DNA of 64,000 nt from Palauibacter sp022826685 (lineage in GTDB: Bacteria > Gemmatimonadota > Gemmatimonadetes > Palauibacterales > Palauibacteraceae), in assembly GCF_965221685.1 (NCBI RefSeq), contig NZ_OZ244907.1; one strand, 5' to 3'. How positions within the stretch are numbered: the stretch's first letter is position 1; each line of letters begins with the position of its first letter. This document shows positions 42,509 through 50,655 of the stretch, piece after piece. The notes under the pieces were generated by a model. The model was not told where the DNA came from. It was given only the letters and a program-made list of their open reading frames with translations, and made no database searches. A program made the translations under genes and the position numbers.

Positions 42509-43179
42509 GCGCCGACGATGGTGCCCCCCGTACGGGGGAACGAACGCGGGAGACGCTCGAAACCCGCGTGGAGGCACGAGTGAACGTGGACAGCCGCGGA
42601 CCCGGGCGCGTGCAGACGGGTCTGCCCTTCCTCGATCACATGATCGGAGCCGCCGCCTTCCACGGCGGGATGACGCTGGACCTCCGCGCACGTGGAGATC
42701 TGGACGTCGACGATCACCACACGGTGGAGGACTGCGGACTCGTCTTCGGCGCCGCGCTGAGGGACGCGCTGGGGGAGAGGCGGGGAATCCGACGTTTCGG
42801 CTACGCCTACGCGCCTCTCGACGAGGCGCTCGCGCGGGCGGTCGTGGATCTCTCCGGCCGGCCGTTCGCCGCGGTGGACCTGGGACTTCGGCGGGAGATG
42901 CTGGGAACCGTGGCGACGGAGAATCTGAGCCACTTCTTCGTCTCGGTCGCAACGGCGGCACGCCTCACGCTTCACCTTGACGTGATCCGGGGAGAGAACG
43001 ACCACCACCGCGCCGAGGCCGCGTTCAAGGCCTTCGGGCTGGCCCTCGCCGAGGCGGTCGGTCGACGCGCCGCGGCCGGAATCCCGAGTACGAAGGGGAT
43101 CCTGGATTCGGGTGAGGACGCTGGGGCGCGGGCCGGGAAGGACTCGAGGGTGGAGATCCTCGAGTCGGTGTCGCCATGA
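42505..43179 (+). CDS. hisB: Imidazoleglycerol-phosphate dehydratase
   Basis: 224 residues. Metal-binding motifs are readable: FLDHMIGAAAFHGG, DDHHTVEDCG, ENLSHFFVS and NDHHRAEAAFKA. It removes water from imidazole glycerol phosphate. Only the dehydratase domain is present; the histidinol-phosphatase half of the enterobacterial bifunctional HisB is missing. GGAAGAGGAG precedes the ATG, and the start overlaps the hisC stop (ATGA). The C-terminus carries an extra acidic/basic tail (GEDAGARAGKDSRVEI) beyond the usual STKG end. Confidence 0.94.
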   Translation: MSADDGAPRTGERTRETLETRVEARVNVDSRGPGRVQTGLPFLDHMIGAAAFHGGMTLDLRARGDLDVDDHHTVEDCGLVFGAALRDALGERRGIRRFGYAYAPLDEALARAVVDLSGRPFAAVDLGLRREMLGTVATENLSHFFVSVATAARLTLHLDVIRGENDHHRAEAAFKAFGLALAEAVGRRAAAGIPSTKGILDSGEDAGARAGKDSRVEILESVSP

Positions 43180-43856
43180 ACGCCGCCCGCATCGGAACAG
43201 GAGGGGAAGTCGGGATCGTCCCCACGGGCGTGGCGAATCTCGAAGCCGTCCGATCGGCCTTCCGGCGGCTCGGGCGGACGCCGCGGGTGCTGAATTCGGC
43301 GGCCGACATCGAGTGTGCGGAGTACGTCGTCCTGCCCGGCGTCGGGTCGTTCGCCGACGGCATGGCCGAGTTGCGGCGCCGGGGCTGGGAGGACGCGCTG
43401 CGCCGCCGTGTCGAGTCGCTCCGGCCCACGCTGGGGATCTGTCTCGGGTTGCAATTGTTGTGCGACGCGAGCGACGAGGCTCCCGGCATTCCCGGGCTTG
43501 GCTGCGTTTCGGGGCGGGCGGTGCGGCTGAACGGCGCCGGCCGCGTGCCCCAGCTGGGCTGGAACGGTATTGCGGCCCCGACTGCGGCCGTCTTCCTGCG
43601 CCCGGGCATCGTCTACTTCGCCAACTCCTACCGGCTGGAAGAGGTTCCGGCGGGCTGGACGGGGGCGACCGGTCGCCACGGGACCCGCTTCGTCGCCGGG
43701 TTCGAGCGCGGCGGGGTCCTTGCGTGCCAGTTCCATCCGGAGTTGTCGGGACGGATCGGCGCCGCCCTGCTGAACCGCTGGCTTGAAGGGGCTCCGGCGG
43801 CGGCGGAGGCCTCGGGGGCGATGATGGACCGAGCCCGCATGGCGGCCGCGTGCTGA
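43176..43856 (+). CDS. hisH: Imidazole glycerol phosphate synthase, glutaminase subunit
   Basis: 226 residues, class I glutamine amidotransferase. The triad is the Cys in LGICLGLQLL, the His in ACQFHPELSG and the Glu three positions on. LPGVGSFADGM forms the oxyanion region. It makes ammonia from glutamine for HisF. ATGA overlap with hisB, and a seven-base overlap with hisF. A C-terminal extension of about 20 residues rich in Ala and Met (AAAEASGAMMDRARM) covers the hisF ribosome-binding region. Confidence 0.94.
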   Translation: MNAARIGTGGEVGIVPTGVANLEAVRSAFRRLGRTPRVLNSAADIECAEYVVLPGVGSFADGMAELRRRGWEDALRRRVESLRPTLGICLGLQLLCDASDEAPGIPGLGCVSGRAVRLNGAGRVPQLGWNGIAAPTAAVFLRPGIVYFANSYRLEEVPAGWTGATGRHGTRFVAGFERGGVLACQFHPELSGRIGAALLNRWLEGAPAAAEASGAMMDRARMAAAC

Positions 43857-44617
43857 ACGTCCGGGTCATCCCGTGCCTCGACGTGAAGGACGGCCGGGTC
43901 GTGAAGGGGATCCGCTTCGCGAATCTCGCGGACCAGGGCGATCCGGCGGCTCTGGCTCGCCGCTACGAGCGGCAGGGCGCGGATGAGATCGTCATCCTCG
44001 ATGTCTCGGCGACGGCGGACGGACGGCTGGCGCGGTTCGAGACGGTCGGCCGCGTGCGGGAAGAGATCTCGATCCCGCTCACGGTGGGGGGCGGCGTGCG
44101 GACGGTGGAGGACGGGGGCGCCCTGCTGCAGGCGGGCGCGGACCGGGTGTCGGTGAACACCGCGGCCGTGGAGCAGCCCGAGCTTCTGGCCGGACTGTCG
44201 TCGCGCTTCGGCGCCCAGTGCGCGGTTCTCGCGCTGGATGCCGCGCAGGCGCCCTCAAACGGCTGTCCGAGCGGCTTCGAGGTCCTGACCCACTCGGGGC
44301 GCAACCGCACCGGGCTCGACGCGGCCGAATGGGCTCGACGCGCGACGGAGATGGGGGCCGGAGAGATCCTGCTCACGAGCTTCGACCGCGACGGGACGCG
44401 TAGCGGCTACGACCTGGCGCTGATCGGAGCGATCCGCGAGGCCGTGTCGGTGCCGATCGTGGCCTCCGGAGGCGGAGCGCACCCGGGCCACATGCGCGCC
44501 GCGGTGGACGCGGGCGCCGACGCGGTGCTCGCGGCGTCGATCTTCCACCAAGGCGACTGGTCGATCGGCAGACTCAAGGATCGGCTGCAGCAGCTCGGGG
44601 TCGCGGTGCGTCGATGA
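43850..44617 (+). CDS. hisF: Imidazole glycerol phosphate synthase, cyclase subunit
   Basis: 255 residues, TIM barrel. Catalytic Asp residues lie in VIPCLDVKDGRVVKG and in LTSFDRDGTRSGYD; the duplicated phosphate sites are VGGGVRTVEDG and VASGGGAHPGHM. It closes the imidazole ring of PRFAR using ammonia from HisH and releases AICAR. GTG start inside the hisH 3' end; the stop overlaps the next gene (ATGA). The barrel lacks a segment seen in some relatives near residue 130 but is of normal length. Confidence 0.95.
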   Translation: MLNVRVIPCLDVKDGRVVKGIRFANLADQGDPAALARRYERQGADEIVILDVSATADGRLARFETVGRVREEISIPLTVGGGVRTVEDGGALLQAGADRVSVNTAAVEQPELLAGLSSRFGAQCAVLALDAAQAPSNGCPSGFEVLTHSGRNRTGLDAAEWARRATEMGAGEILLTSFDRDGTRSGYDLALIGAIREAVSVPIVASGGGAHPGHMRAAVDAGADAVLAASIFHQGDWSIGRLKDRLQQLGVAVRR

Positions 44618-47208
44618 TCATCCCATCCATTGACCTCATGGGCGGGCGGGCCGTACAGCTTCGGCAGGGCGCCACGCTTGAAATCGAAGCGGGCGATCCG
44701 CGGCCTCTCGCCGAGAGGTTCGCGGTCGCGGGGGAAGTCGCGATCATCGATCTCGACGCGGCTCTCGGCCGCGGAGACAACTCTGCCCTCATTCGGGAAC
44801 TGCTGCCGCTCGCGCCGTGTCGGGTAGGCGGCGGCATCCGGTCCCGCGAGGCGGCGCTCGATTGGCTCGACGCGGGGGCGCGGCGGGTGATCCTGGGCAC
44901 GGCGGCGAATCCCGAGCTCCTCGGCGGACTCCCGGCGGAGCGCGTGATCGCCGCGCTCGACGCACGCGATGGCGAGGTCGTCGTCGAGGGCTGGCAGCGC
45001 GGGACGGGTCGCGGCGTCATCGGGAGGATGGAGGAGCTCGATGGTCTCGCGGACGGCTATCTGGTCACCTTCGTGGAGGTGGAAGGCACGCTGGGCGGGA
45101 TCCCGCTGGATCGCGTATCCGCCCTCGTGGCCGCGGCGGGATCCGCGCGCGTCACGGTGGCGGGGGGCGTCCGCGAGGTGTCGGAGATCGCGGCCCTCGA
45201 CCGAATGGGCGCGGACGCGCAGGTGGGGATGGCGATCTACAGCGGACGCATGGAGCTGGGCGACGCTATCGCGGCTCCGCTGAAGTCCGACCGGGCCGAC
45301 GGACTGTGGGCGACGGTGGTCGAGGACACGGCCGGGCGCGCGCTCGGGCTCGCATGGTCGAGCGCGGAGAGCCTGCGCACCGCCGTCAGGGAGCGGCGCG
45401 GCGTCTACCAGAGCCGCTCACGGGGGCTCTGGAGGAAGGGTGAGACGTCCGGCGCGACACAGGAACTCGTCCGGGTGACGGCGGACTGCGACCGCGACGC
45501 GCTGCGCTTCACGGTGCGACAGCACGGGACCGGCTTCTGTCACACGGGCGCCCCAACCTGTTTCGACGATGCGGCCGACCTCGAGACCCGCCTTCGCGAG
45601 CGACTCGCCGACCCGGAGCCGGGCTCGCTCACCGCGCGGCTCGCCGCGGATCCGGAACTGTTGCGGGGGAAACTCGTCGAGGAGGCCCAGGAACTCGCCG
45701 AAGCCGGATCGAAGGCGGACGCGGTGGCGGAGTTCGCGGACCTCTACTACTTCGCCCTCACGCGGCTCCTGAAGGCCGGCGGCTCTCTCGAAGATGTCCG
45801 TCTCGAACTCGACCGGCGCGCCCTCAAGGTGCGTCGTCGAGCCCCGAGGCCTCCGGGAGGGCCGACCGGTCGGACGGCTTCGGCTCCCGCCGCCGCGGCG
45901 GGCGGGATCCTGCCGCCGGTCGGCCTCGATGAGGCCGTGCGGGCGGTGCGCTCGCCGGCGCTCGATCCGGCGGCCCTCGAGGTCGCGCGGACGATCCTGG
46001 ACGATGTCGAGCGGCGCGGAGAGCCGGCGCTCCGCGAGCACGCCGAGCGGCTCGGCGACCTCGAGCCGGGCGACGATCTGCTCCTCGACCGGCCGGCTCT
46101 CGAGCGCGCGACGGAGGCACTGCATGCCGACGACCGTGAGCTGCTGCATCGCGCGGCGGACCGGATCCGCGCGTTCGCGGAGGCCCAGCGGGCATCCGCG
46201 ACCGACCTCGATACGCCGGTCGCGGGCGGTCGCGGCGGCCATCGGCTCGTCCCCGTCGGAGCGGCCGGGTGCTACGCGCCCGGAGGCCGCTTCCCCCTCC
46301 CGTCCTCGGTGCTCATGACCGCCATCCCCGCGCGGGTGGCGGGCGTGGACGATGTCTGGGCCGCATCGCCGCGCCCGACCGCGGCGGTCCAGGCCGCGGC
46401 GTTCATCGCCGGCGCGGACGGCCTGCTCGCCATCGGCGGCGCGCAGGCGATCGGCGCGCTCGCCTTCGGCGTCGGAGGCGTCTCCCGCTGCGAGAAGATC
46501 GTGGGGCCGGGCAACCGGTTCGTCACCGCGGCCAAGCGCCTCCTCTACGGCCGGGTCGGCCTCGACACCATCGCCGGCCCATCCGAGCTGCTCGTCGTCG
46601 CCTCGTCGGATGCGGAGCCCGCGCGCGTCGCGGCCGACCTGCTCGCCCAGGCCGAGCACGACCCCGACGCCGTCCCGCTTCTGTGCGCCTTCGACGAAGC
46701 GACCGTCGAGGCCGTGCGCGAAGAGGCCGAGCGGCAGTTGGCCGCACTCCCGACCGCGCCGATCGCGCGTCAGGCCCTGGCGGCCGGCGGCGCCCTCCTC
46801 GCGGCCGGCCCCGACGAGGCCGCCGCCACCTGCGACGCCGTGGCGCCGGAGCATCTTCACCTGCACGGCGAGCGGGCCGGGCGGCTCGCTCCGCGCATCC
46901 ACCGCTACGGGTCGCTCTTCATGGGAGCGGCCACACCCGAGGCGGCCGGCGACTACGGAGCCGGACCGAACCACACCCTTCCCACGTCGGGCGCCGCGGC
47001 GTTCGACTCGGGACTCTCCGTGTTCTCGTTCCTGCGTCGACCGACGTGGCTGTCGCTTTCGCCCGAAGACGACGCCTACGAGGACCTGCTGCGGGACACC
47101 GCCGCGCTCGCCCGCCTGGAGGGACTGGAAGCGCACGCGCTTTCGGCGGAACTCCGCGTCACGGCGGCGGTCCGGGGAGATCGCCGTCGGAGGGTCCGCG
47201 CCTCGTAA
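44614..47208 (+). CDS. hisA-hisI-hisE-hisD: Four-domain fusion HisA-HisI-HisE-HisD
   Basis: 864 residues in one uninterrupted frame. Residues 1-225: HisA-like isomerase barrel (IIPSIDLMGGRAVQL with the first Asp, ALDARDG with the second, VAGGVREVSEI). About 228-318: HisI cyclohydrolase (GLWRKGETSG, TADCDRDALRF, zinc Cys in GFCHTGAPTC). About 320-408: HisE pyrophosphohydrolase (KLVEEAQELAEAG, EFADLYYFAL). A Pro/Ala linker (409-432) leads to about 433-855: HisD dehydrogenase (PVGAAGCYAPGGRFPLPSS, KIVGPGNRFV, DTIAGPSE, AEHDPDA, HLHLHGE, GPNHTLPTSG). One chain would thus perform steps 2, 3 and 4 and the final two oxidations. HisI-HisE-HisD is the fungal HIS4 arrangement; adding HisA in front is unusual. 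Start overlaps hisF by ATGA. Confidence 0.95.
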   Translation: MIIPSIDLMGGRAVQLRQGATLEIEAGDPRPLAERFAVAGEVAIIDLDAALGRGDNSALIRELLPLAPCRVGGGIRSREAALDWLDAGARRVILGTAANPELLGGLPAERVIAALDARDGEVVVEGWQRGTGRGVIGRMEELDGLADGYLVTFVEVEGTLGGIPLDRVSALVAAAGSARVTVAGGVREVSEIAALDRMGADAQVGMAIYSGRMELGDAIAAPLKSDRADGLWATVVEDTAGRALGLAWSSAESLRTAVRERRGVYQSRSRGLWRKGETSGATQELVRVTADCDRDALRFTVRQHGTGFCHTGAPTCFDDAADLETRLRERLADPEPGSLTARLAADPELLRGKLVEEAQELAEAGSKADAVAEFADLYYFALTRLLKAGGSLEDVRLELDRRALKVRRRAPRPPGGPTGRTASAPAAAAGGILPPVGLDEAVRAVRSPALDPAALEVARTILDDVERRGEPALREHAERLGDLEPGDDLLLDRPALERATEALHADDRELLHRAADRIRAFAEAQRASATDLDTPVAGGRGGHRLVPVGAAGCYAPGGRFPLPSSVLMTAIPARVAGVDDVWAASPRPTAAVQAAAFIAGADGLLAIGGAQAIGALAFGVGGVSRCEKIVGPGNRFVTAAKRLLYGRVGLDTIAGPSELLVVASSDAEPARVAADLLAQAEHDPDAVPLLCAFDEATVEAVREEAERQLAALPTAPIARQALAAGGALLAAGPDEAAATCDAVAPEHLHLHGERAGRLAPRIHRYGSLFMGAATPEAAGDYGAGPNHTLPTSGAAAFDSGLSVFSFLRRPTWLSLSPEDDAYEDLLRDTAALARLEGLEAHALSAELRVTAAVRGDRRRRVRAS

Positions 47209-47608
47209 GGTGGTCGAGGGCACGGTCCACGGCATCCTTCGTCGAGGCCGTGATCCCGCCTCTCTCATACTCCTGCACCGCCAGCCGCTCCAGGCGGTCG
47301 ACGAGCGCATCGACGCCGGGCCGCGGGGCCGACGTCAGGGGACGCACGTGATCCGTGGCGCCGAACAGGTTGATCCAGTACTCCGTCCGCCGCCCCCACT
47401 CCAGCAGATCGTAGAACTGCCGGCCCGCCCGGGGCCCGACTCCGAGTACGTCGAGGAGGGCGACGAAGAGCGAGATCGGCAGCAGCAACGCATCCCTCAG
47501 GCCATCGAGGACCAGCTTCAGCTGAAAGACGGCCACGTCGCGGATGAGCGTCCAGCGCGAGGGAACGATTTCGGGTTGCAGGGTTGCTCCGACCGGGAAC
47601 TCGCTCAT
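47159..47608 (-). CDS. Small membrane-associated protein, function unknown
   Basis: 149 residues. A central hydrophobic segment (LRDALLLPISLFVALLDVLGV, about 37-58) may be one membrane helix. It is followed by GRQFYDLLEWGRRTEYWINLFGA and a helical, charged end. It begins MSEFPVGATLQPEIVPSRW. I do not recognise a named family, but composition and codon use are those of a real gene. It runs against the his operon, and the 3' ends overlap by 50 bases. It is divergent from the ECF sigma operon. Confidence 0.7.
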   Translation of the reverse strand: MSEFPVGATLQPEIVPSRWTLIRDVAVFQLKLVLDGLRDALLLPISLFVALLDVLGVGPRAGRQFYDLLEWGRRTEYWINLFGATDHVRPLTSAPRPGVDALVDRLERLAVQEYERGGITASTKDAVDRALDHLTRRGPSDGDLPGPPP

Positions 47609-47654
47609 CCTGTCTCTCGATTCCTTGATCCGTGAAATAAACTTCGCGGCCTCG

Positions 47655-47679
47655 TGTAACCCTCGCGTAGCGAACCGTC
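47655..47679 (+). promoter_or_regulatory. Candidate ECF-type promoter of the sigma operon
   Basis: TGTAAC at 47655-47660, 15 bases, then CGTC at 47676-47679. This is the AAC/CGTC layout of many extracytoplasmic-function sigma promoters. The predicted start leaves about 36 bases before the TTG codon and its GGGAG site. Autoregulation by the encoded sigma factor would be typical; inference only. Confidence 0.35.
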
Positions 47680-47721
47680 ACCACAGATCCACAGCGGTGC
47701 CCGCGACCATGGGAGCCACAA

Positions 47722-48324
47722 TTGAACAGCTCGGAGGCAACCGACCGGATGCTCGTTCTTCGCGCGCAGCGTGGCGAGCGTGCGGCCTTCGGCGAACTCG
47801 TCACACGATACATGCAGCGTGCCTACTATACCGCGCTCGGCCTCGTCGGGAACCACGACGATGCCCTGGATCTCTCCCAGGAGGCCTTCGCCAGGGCGTT
47901 CCGCGCGCGCGCCAGGATCGACCCCGAACGTCCCTTCTTCCCCTGGCTGTACCAGATCATCCGACGACTCTGTTTCAACCATACGCGGGACCAGCGGTCA
48001 CGCCGCCTGAAACTCGAGAAGGCCGGCAGCTGGCTTACGGACACGACGATGGGACGGCGCCCTCTCAGCCCCGATCAGGCGGTCATCCGTGCCGAACTGC
48101 GCGAACAGGTCGGCGCGGCCATCGAACGCCTGCCGGAACGGGAACGGGAGACGCTCGTCCTGCGCGAGTTCGAGGAACTGCGTTACCGGGAGATCGCCGA
48201 GTTGCTGGGGATCCCCATCGGCACGGTGATGTCGCGTCTCTATCGGGCGCGGCGGTCCCTCGCACGCGAGATCGAAACGGCGGGAACCCGTCCCGGCCAG
48301 GAGGGAGGTTCGGGCGATGAGTGA
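47722..48324 (+). CDS. ECF-type RNA polymerase sigma factor
   Basis: 200 residues. Region 2 is about 10-80 (GERAAFGELVTRYMQRAYYTA, DALDLSQEAFARAFRAR, FFPWLYQIIRRLCFNHTRD), and region 4 about 128-185 (LPERERETLVLREFEELRYREIAELLGIPIGTVMSRLYRAR) with its helix-turn-helix. The TTG start is set by GGGAG six bases upstream. It directs RNA polymerase to a stress or envelope regulon. The next gene, overlapping by eight bases, encodes its membrane partner. A possible self-recognised promoter lies at 47655. Confidence 0.93.
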   Translation: MNSSEATDRMLVLRAQRGERAAFGELVTRYMQRAYYTALGLVGNHDDALDLSQEAFARAFRARARIDPERPFFPWLYQIIRRLCFNHTRDQRSRRLKLEKAGSWLTDTTMGRRPLSPDQAVIRAELREQVGAAIERLPERERETLVLREFEELRYREIAELLGIPIGTVMSRLYRARRSLAREIETAGTRPGQEGGSGDE

Positions 48325-48787
48325 GAGAAACGTGAGTCCGCCCGGCGACGAGCGGGTGCGCCATCTGATGATGGCCGAACTGGACGAGGAGATTTCGGGA
48401 GAGGGACGTCTCGAACTCGAGTCCGCGCTCGGGGAGGACCCGGGTCTTCGCGACGAACTGGCGACATACCAGCGCCTGAAGGAGGTCACCGACACCATGA
48501 CTCCGCTGAAACCGCCGGAGGAAACCTGGGACAGCTACTGGGAACACGTCTATCGCCGGCTTGAACGCGGCATCGGCTGGGTTCTCGTCTCGCTGGGAAC
48601 GATCGTCGTGGGGACGTGGGCGCTGTGGACGGCCGTAAGCGAGTTGATTCGGGACACGACGATGCCCGCGTACATTCGCTGGGGCATGCTCGCGCTGATC
48701 GCGGGCTTCGTGATCCTCTTCGTCTCCGTCGTTCGCGAGCGCCTGTTCATGCAGAAGAAAGACCCCTACAAGGACGTGATCCGATGA
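48317..48787 (+). CDS. Putative anti-sigma factor with two membrane helices
   Basis: 156 residues. A cytoplasmic helical part (RVRHLMMAELDEEISGEGRLELESAL ... LRDELATYQRLKEV) is typical of the sigma-binding domain of anti-sigma proteins, but the zinc HxxxCxxC signature is absent. Two membrane helices follow (about 93-113 and 122-143) with almost no periplasmic domain. Role inferred from its overlap with the sigma gene and its topology. Release is unlikely to depend on a large external sensor, so proteolysis or membrane state is a more likely signal. Confidence 0.75.
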   Translation: MSERNVSPPGDERVRHLMMAELDEEISGEGRLELESALGEDPGLRDELATYQRLKEVTDTMTPLKPPEETWDSYWEHVYRRLERGIGWVLVSLGTIVVGTWALWTAVSELIRDTTMPAYIRWGMLALIAGFVILFVSVVRERLFMQKKDPYKDVIR

Positions 48788-49104
48788 TCATCACCTCCCG
48801 AAACGACCTCGCCGGATACCGGATCCTGGAGGAGTTCGGCCTCGTCCGCGGCAGCACGATCCGGGCGCGCCACCTGGGCCGCGACATACTCGCGGGTCTC
48901 AAGACCATCGTGGGAGGCGAGATCCAGGAGTACACGAAGATGATGGCCGAAGCGCGGGAGCAGGCGGTCGATCGGATGGAGGCGGAGGCGGAGGCGGCCG
49001 GCGCGAACGCGATCCTCTGCGTCCGCTTTTCCACCTCCTATATCCTGGGAGGGACCGCCGAGATCGTGGTCTACGGCTCCGCCGTCCGGGTCGAGGAGAG
49101 TTGA
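48784..49104 (+). CDS. YbjQ-family protein (DUF74)
   Basis: 106 residues. It matches the YbjQ/UPF0145 fold along its length: MIITSRNDLAGYRI, VRGSTIRARHLGRDI, a helix with EYTKMMAEAREQAVDRMEAEA, then GANAILCVRFSTSYILGGTAEIVVYGSAV. The family forms ring-like pentamers, and its function is unsettled, with a heavy-metal link proposed. Here it is the third gene of the sigma operon (ATGA overlap with the anti-sigma gene), which suggests a stress-regulon role. Confidence 0.9.
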   Translation: MIITSRNDLAGYRILEEFGLVRGSTIRARHLGRDILAGLKTIVGGEIQEYTKMMAEAREQAVDRMEAEAEAAGANAILCVRFSTSYILGGTAEIVVYGSAVRVEES

Positions 49105-49106
49105 CC

Positions 49107-50525
49107 GTGGCTCTGAGAATGCTGGTCGCGGCCGGGTATGTGCTCTCCTCCCCGGTGCTGGCGCAGGAGCCGGATCCCGACCCGGCGGAAGGAGCCGGCG
49201 TCGAGGGCCGGTGGGCGGGATCCGTCGTTCTCCTCACGGGCGAGCTGCCCTTCGCGGTCACCTTCGAGCGCGCCGATGGCGTACTCTCCGCCACGATGGA
49301 CATCCCCGCTCAGGGCGCCCTGGGTCTTCCACTGACCGCCGTGTCCTACGATGACGGCCGCGTGCATTTCGAACTCGATGCCCCCATCGGTCTCGCCGTG
49401 TGGGATGGAGCCCTTGAAGGAGACACGATCGAGGGCGAGTTCGCGCAGGGGGTCTTGACGACGAGCTTCTCCGTCACGCGGGCCGACCGCGTCGAGCCGG
49501 AGCCTGAAGAGCCCGCACCCTACCGGTCGGAAGAGGTGTCGTTCGAGAACGGGGACGTCCGCCTGGCGGGCACGCTGACGGTGCCCGAGGGGACGGGGCC
49601 GTTCCCGGGGGTCGTCCTGATCACCGGATCGGGGCCCCAGGACCGGGACGAGGTGGTGGCCGGCTTTCCCATCTTTCGGGTGCTCTCGGATCACCTCACC
49701 CGGCAAGGCATCGCGGTCCTCCGGTATGACGATCGTGGCGTCGGCGGCTCGTCGGGGAGCGTCTCGACCTCGACCTCGGCCGACTTCGCGGGCGACGCGC
49801 TCGCCGGTCTCGCGCGCCTGTCGGAGCATCCCGATGTCGACCCGGCCCGGGTCGGCCTCGTGGGGCACAGCGAAGGGGGCATCGTGGCCCCCATCGCGGC
49901 CTCGCGCTCGGAAGCCGTCCGTTTCGCCGTGCTGCTCGCCGGATCGACCGTGCCCGGCACCGAGATCCTGTACGAGCAGTCCGCGGCCATCCAACGCGCG
50001 AGCGGCGTGCCCGAGGATCGCATCGCATGGAACACGGACTTCCAGCGCCGTCTGTTCGCGGCTTTGGAGGCCGGGGAAAGCCTCGATGCGTATCGCGACG
50101 AGCTTGGGGCCGAGATCCGCGAGGGCATCGAGACCCTGCCCGAGGAGCAGCGCGCGGCGATCTCCGATGTCGACAGCTACGTGGAGACCCAGATCGAAGG
50201 GCAGATCGACCGCGTCGAAACCCCCTGGTTCCGCTTCTTTCTCACATACGATCCGACCGACGGGCTCCGGGGAACGCGGGTGCCGGTGCTCGCGCTCTTC
50301 GGCGGGCTCGACCTTCAGGTTCTCGTCGACCAGAACCGCCCGCCCCTGGAAGAAGCGCTGGCCGGGAACCCGGACGCGACCGTCCAGGTGCTCCCCCGCG
50401 CCAACCACCTCTTCCAGGCCGCGACGACCGGATCTCCCGCCGAGTACGCGACGCTGGAGCGGGATTTCGTCGACGGCTTCCTCGGCACGATCTCCGACTG
50501 GATCCTCGCTCGCTTCGGCAGCTGA
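49107..50525 (+). CDS. Secreted alpha/beta hydrolase
   Basis: 472 residues. GTG 49107 lies eight bases after GAGGAG; a TTG at 49101 overlapping the ybjQ stop is the alternative. A signal (LVAAGYVLSSPVLAQ) is followed by a beta-rich domain of about 110 residues (GRWAGSVVLLTGELPFAV), then an alpha/beta hydrolase. In it are the oxyanion region LITGSGPQDRDE, YDDRGVGGSSG, nucleophile GHSEGG (about 252), Asp in LALFGGLDLQV and a C-terminal His in LPRANHLFQ. It resembles periplasmic esterases/acylpeptidases with a lipocalin-like front domain. Substrate unknown; fourth gene of the sigma operon. Confidence 0.87.
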   Translation: MALRMLVAAGYVLSSPVLAQEPDPDPAEGAGVEGRWAGSVVLLTGELPFAVTFERADGVLSATMDIPAQGALGLPLTAVSYDDGRVHFELDAPIGLAVWDGALEGDTIEGEFAQGVLTTSFSVTRADRVEPEPEEPAPYRSEEVSFENGDVRLAGTLTVPEGTGPFPGVVLITGSGPQDRDEVVAGFPIFRVLSDHLTRQGIAVLRYDDRGVGGSSGSVSTSTSADFAGDALAGLARLSEHPDVDPARVGLVGHSEGGIVAPIAASRSEAVRFAVLLAGSTVPGTEILYEQSAAIQRASGVPEDRIAWNTDFQRRLFAALEAGESLDAYRDELGAEIREGIETLPEEQRAAISDVDSYVETQIEGQIDRVETPWFRFFLTYDPTDGLRGTRVPVLALFGGLDLQVLVDQNRPPLEEALAGNPDATVQVLPRANHLFQAATTGSPAEYATLERDFVDGFLGTISDWILARFGS

Positions 50526-50655
50526 GTGTAGCCGCCTGACGCCCGCATCTGGCGCGGCGCGCGGCGTCCGGTAGCTTCGCGGAGGTTGACGCCTCGCGTC
50601 CCGAGCGGCGGACGGCACGGCCGCGCGGATCCACCATCGGGGAGGCCTGGAATCC

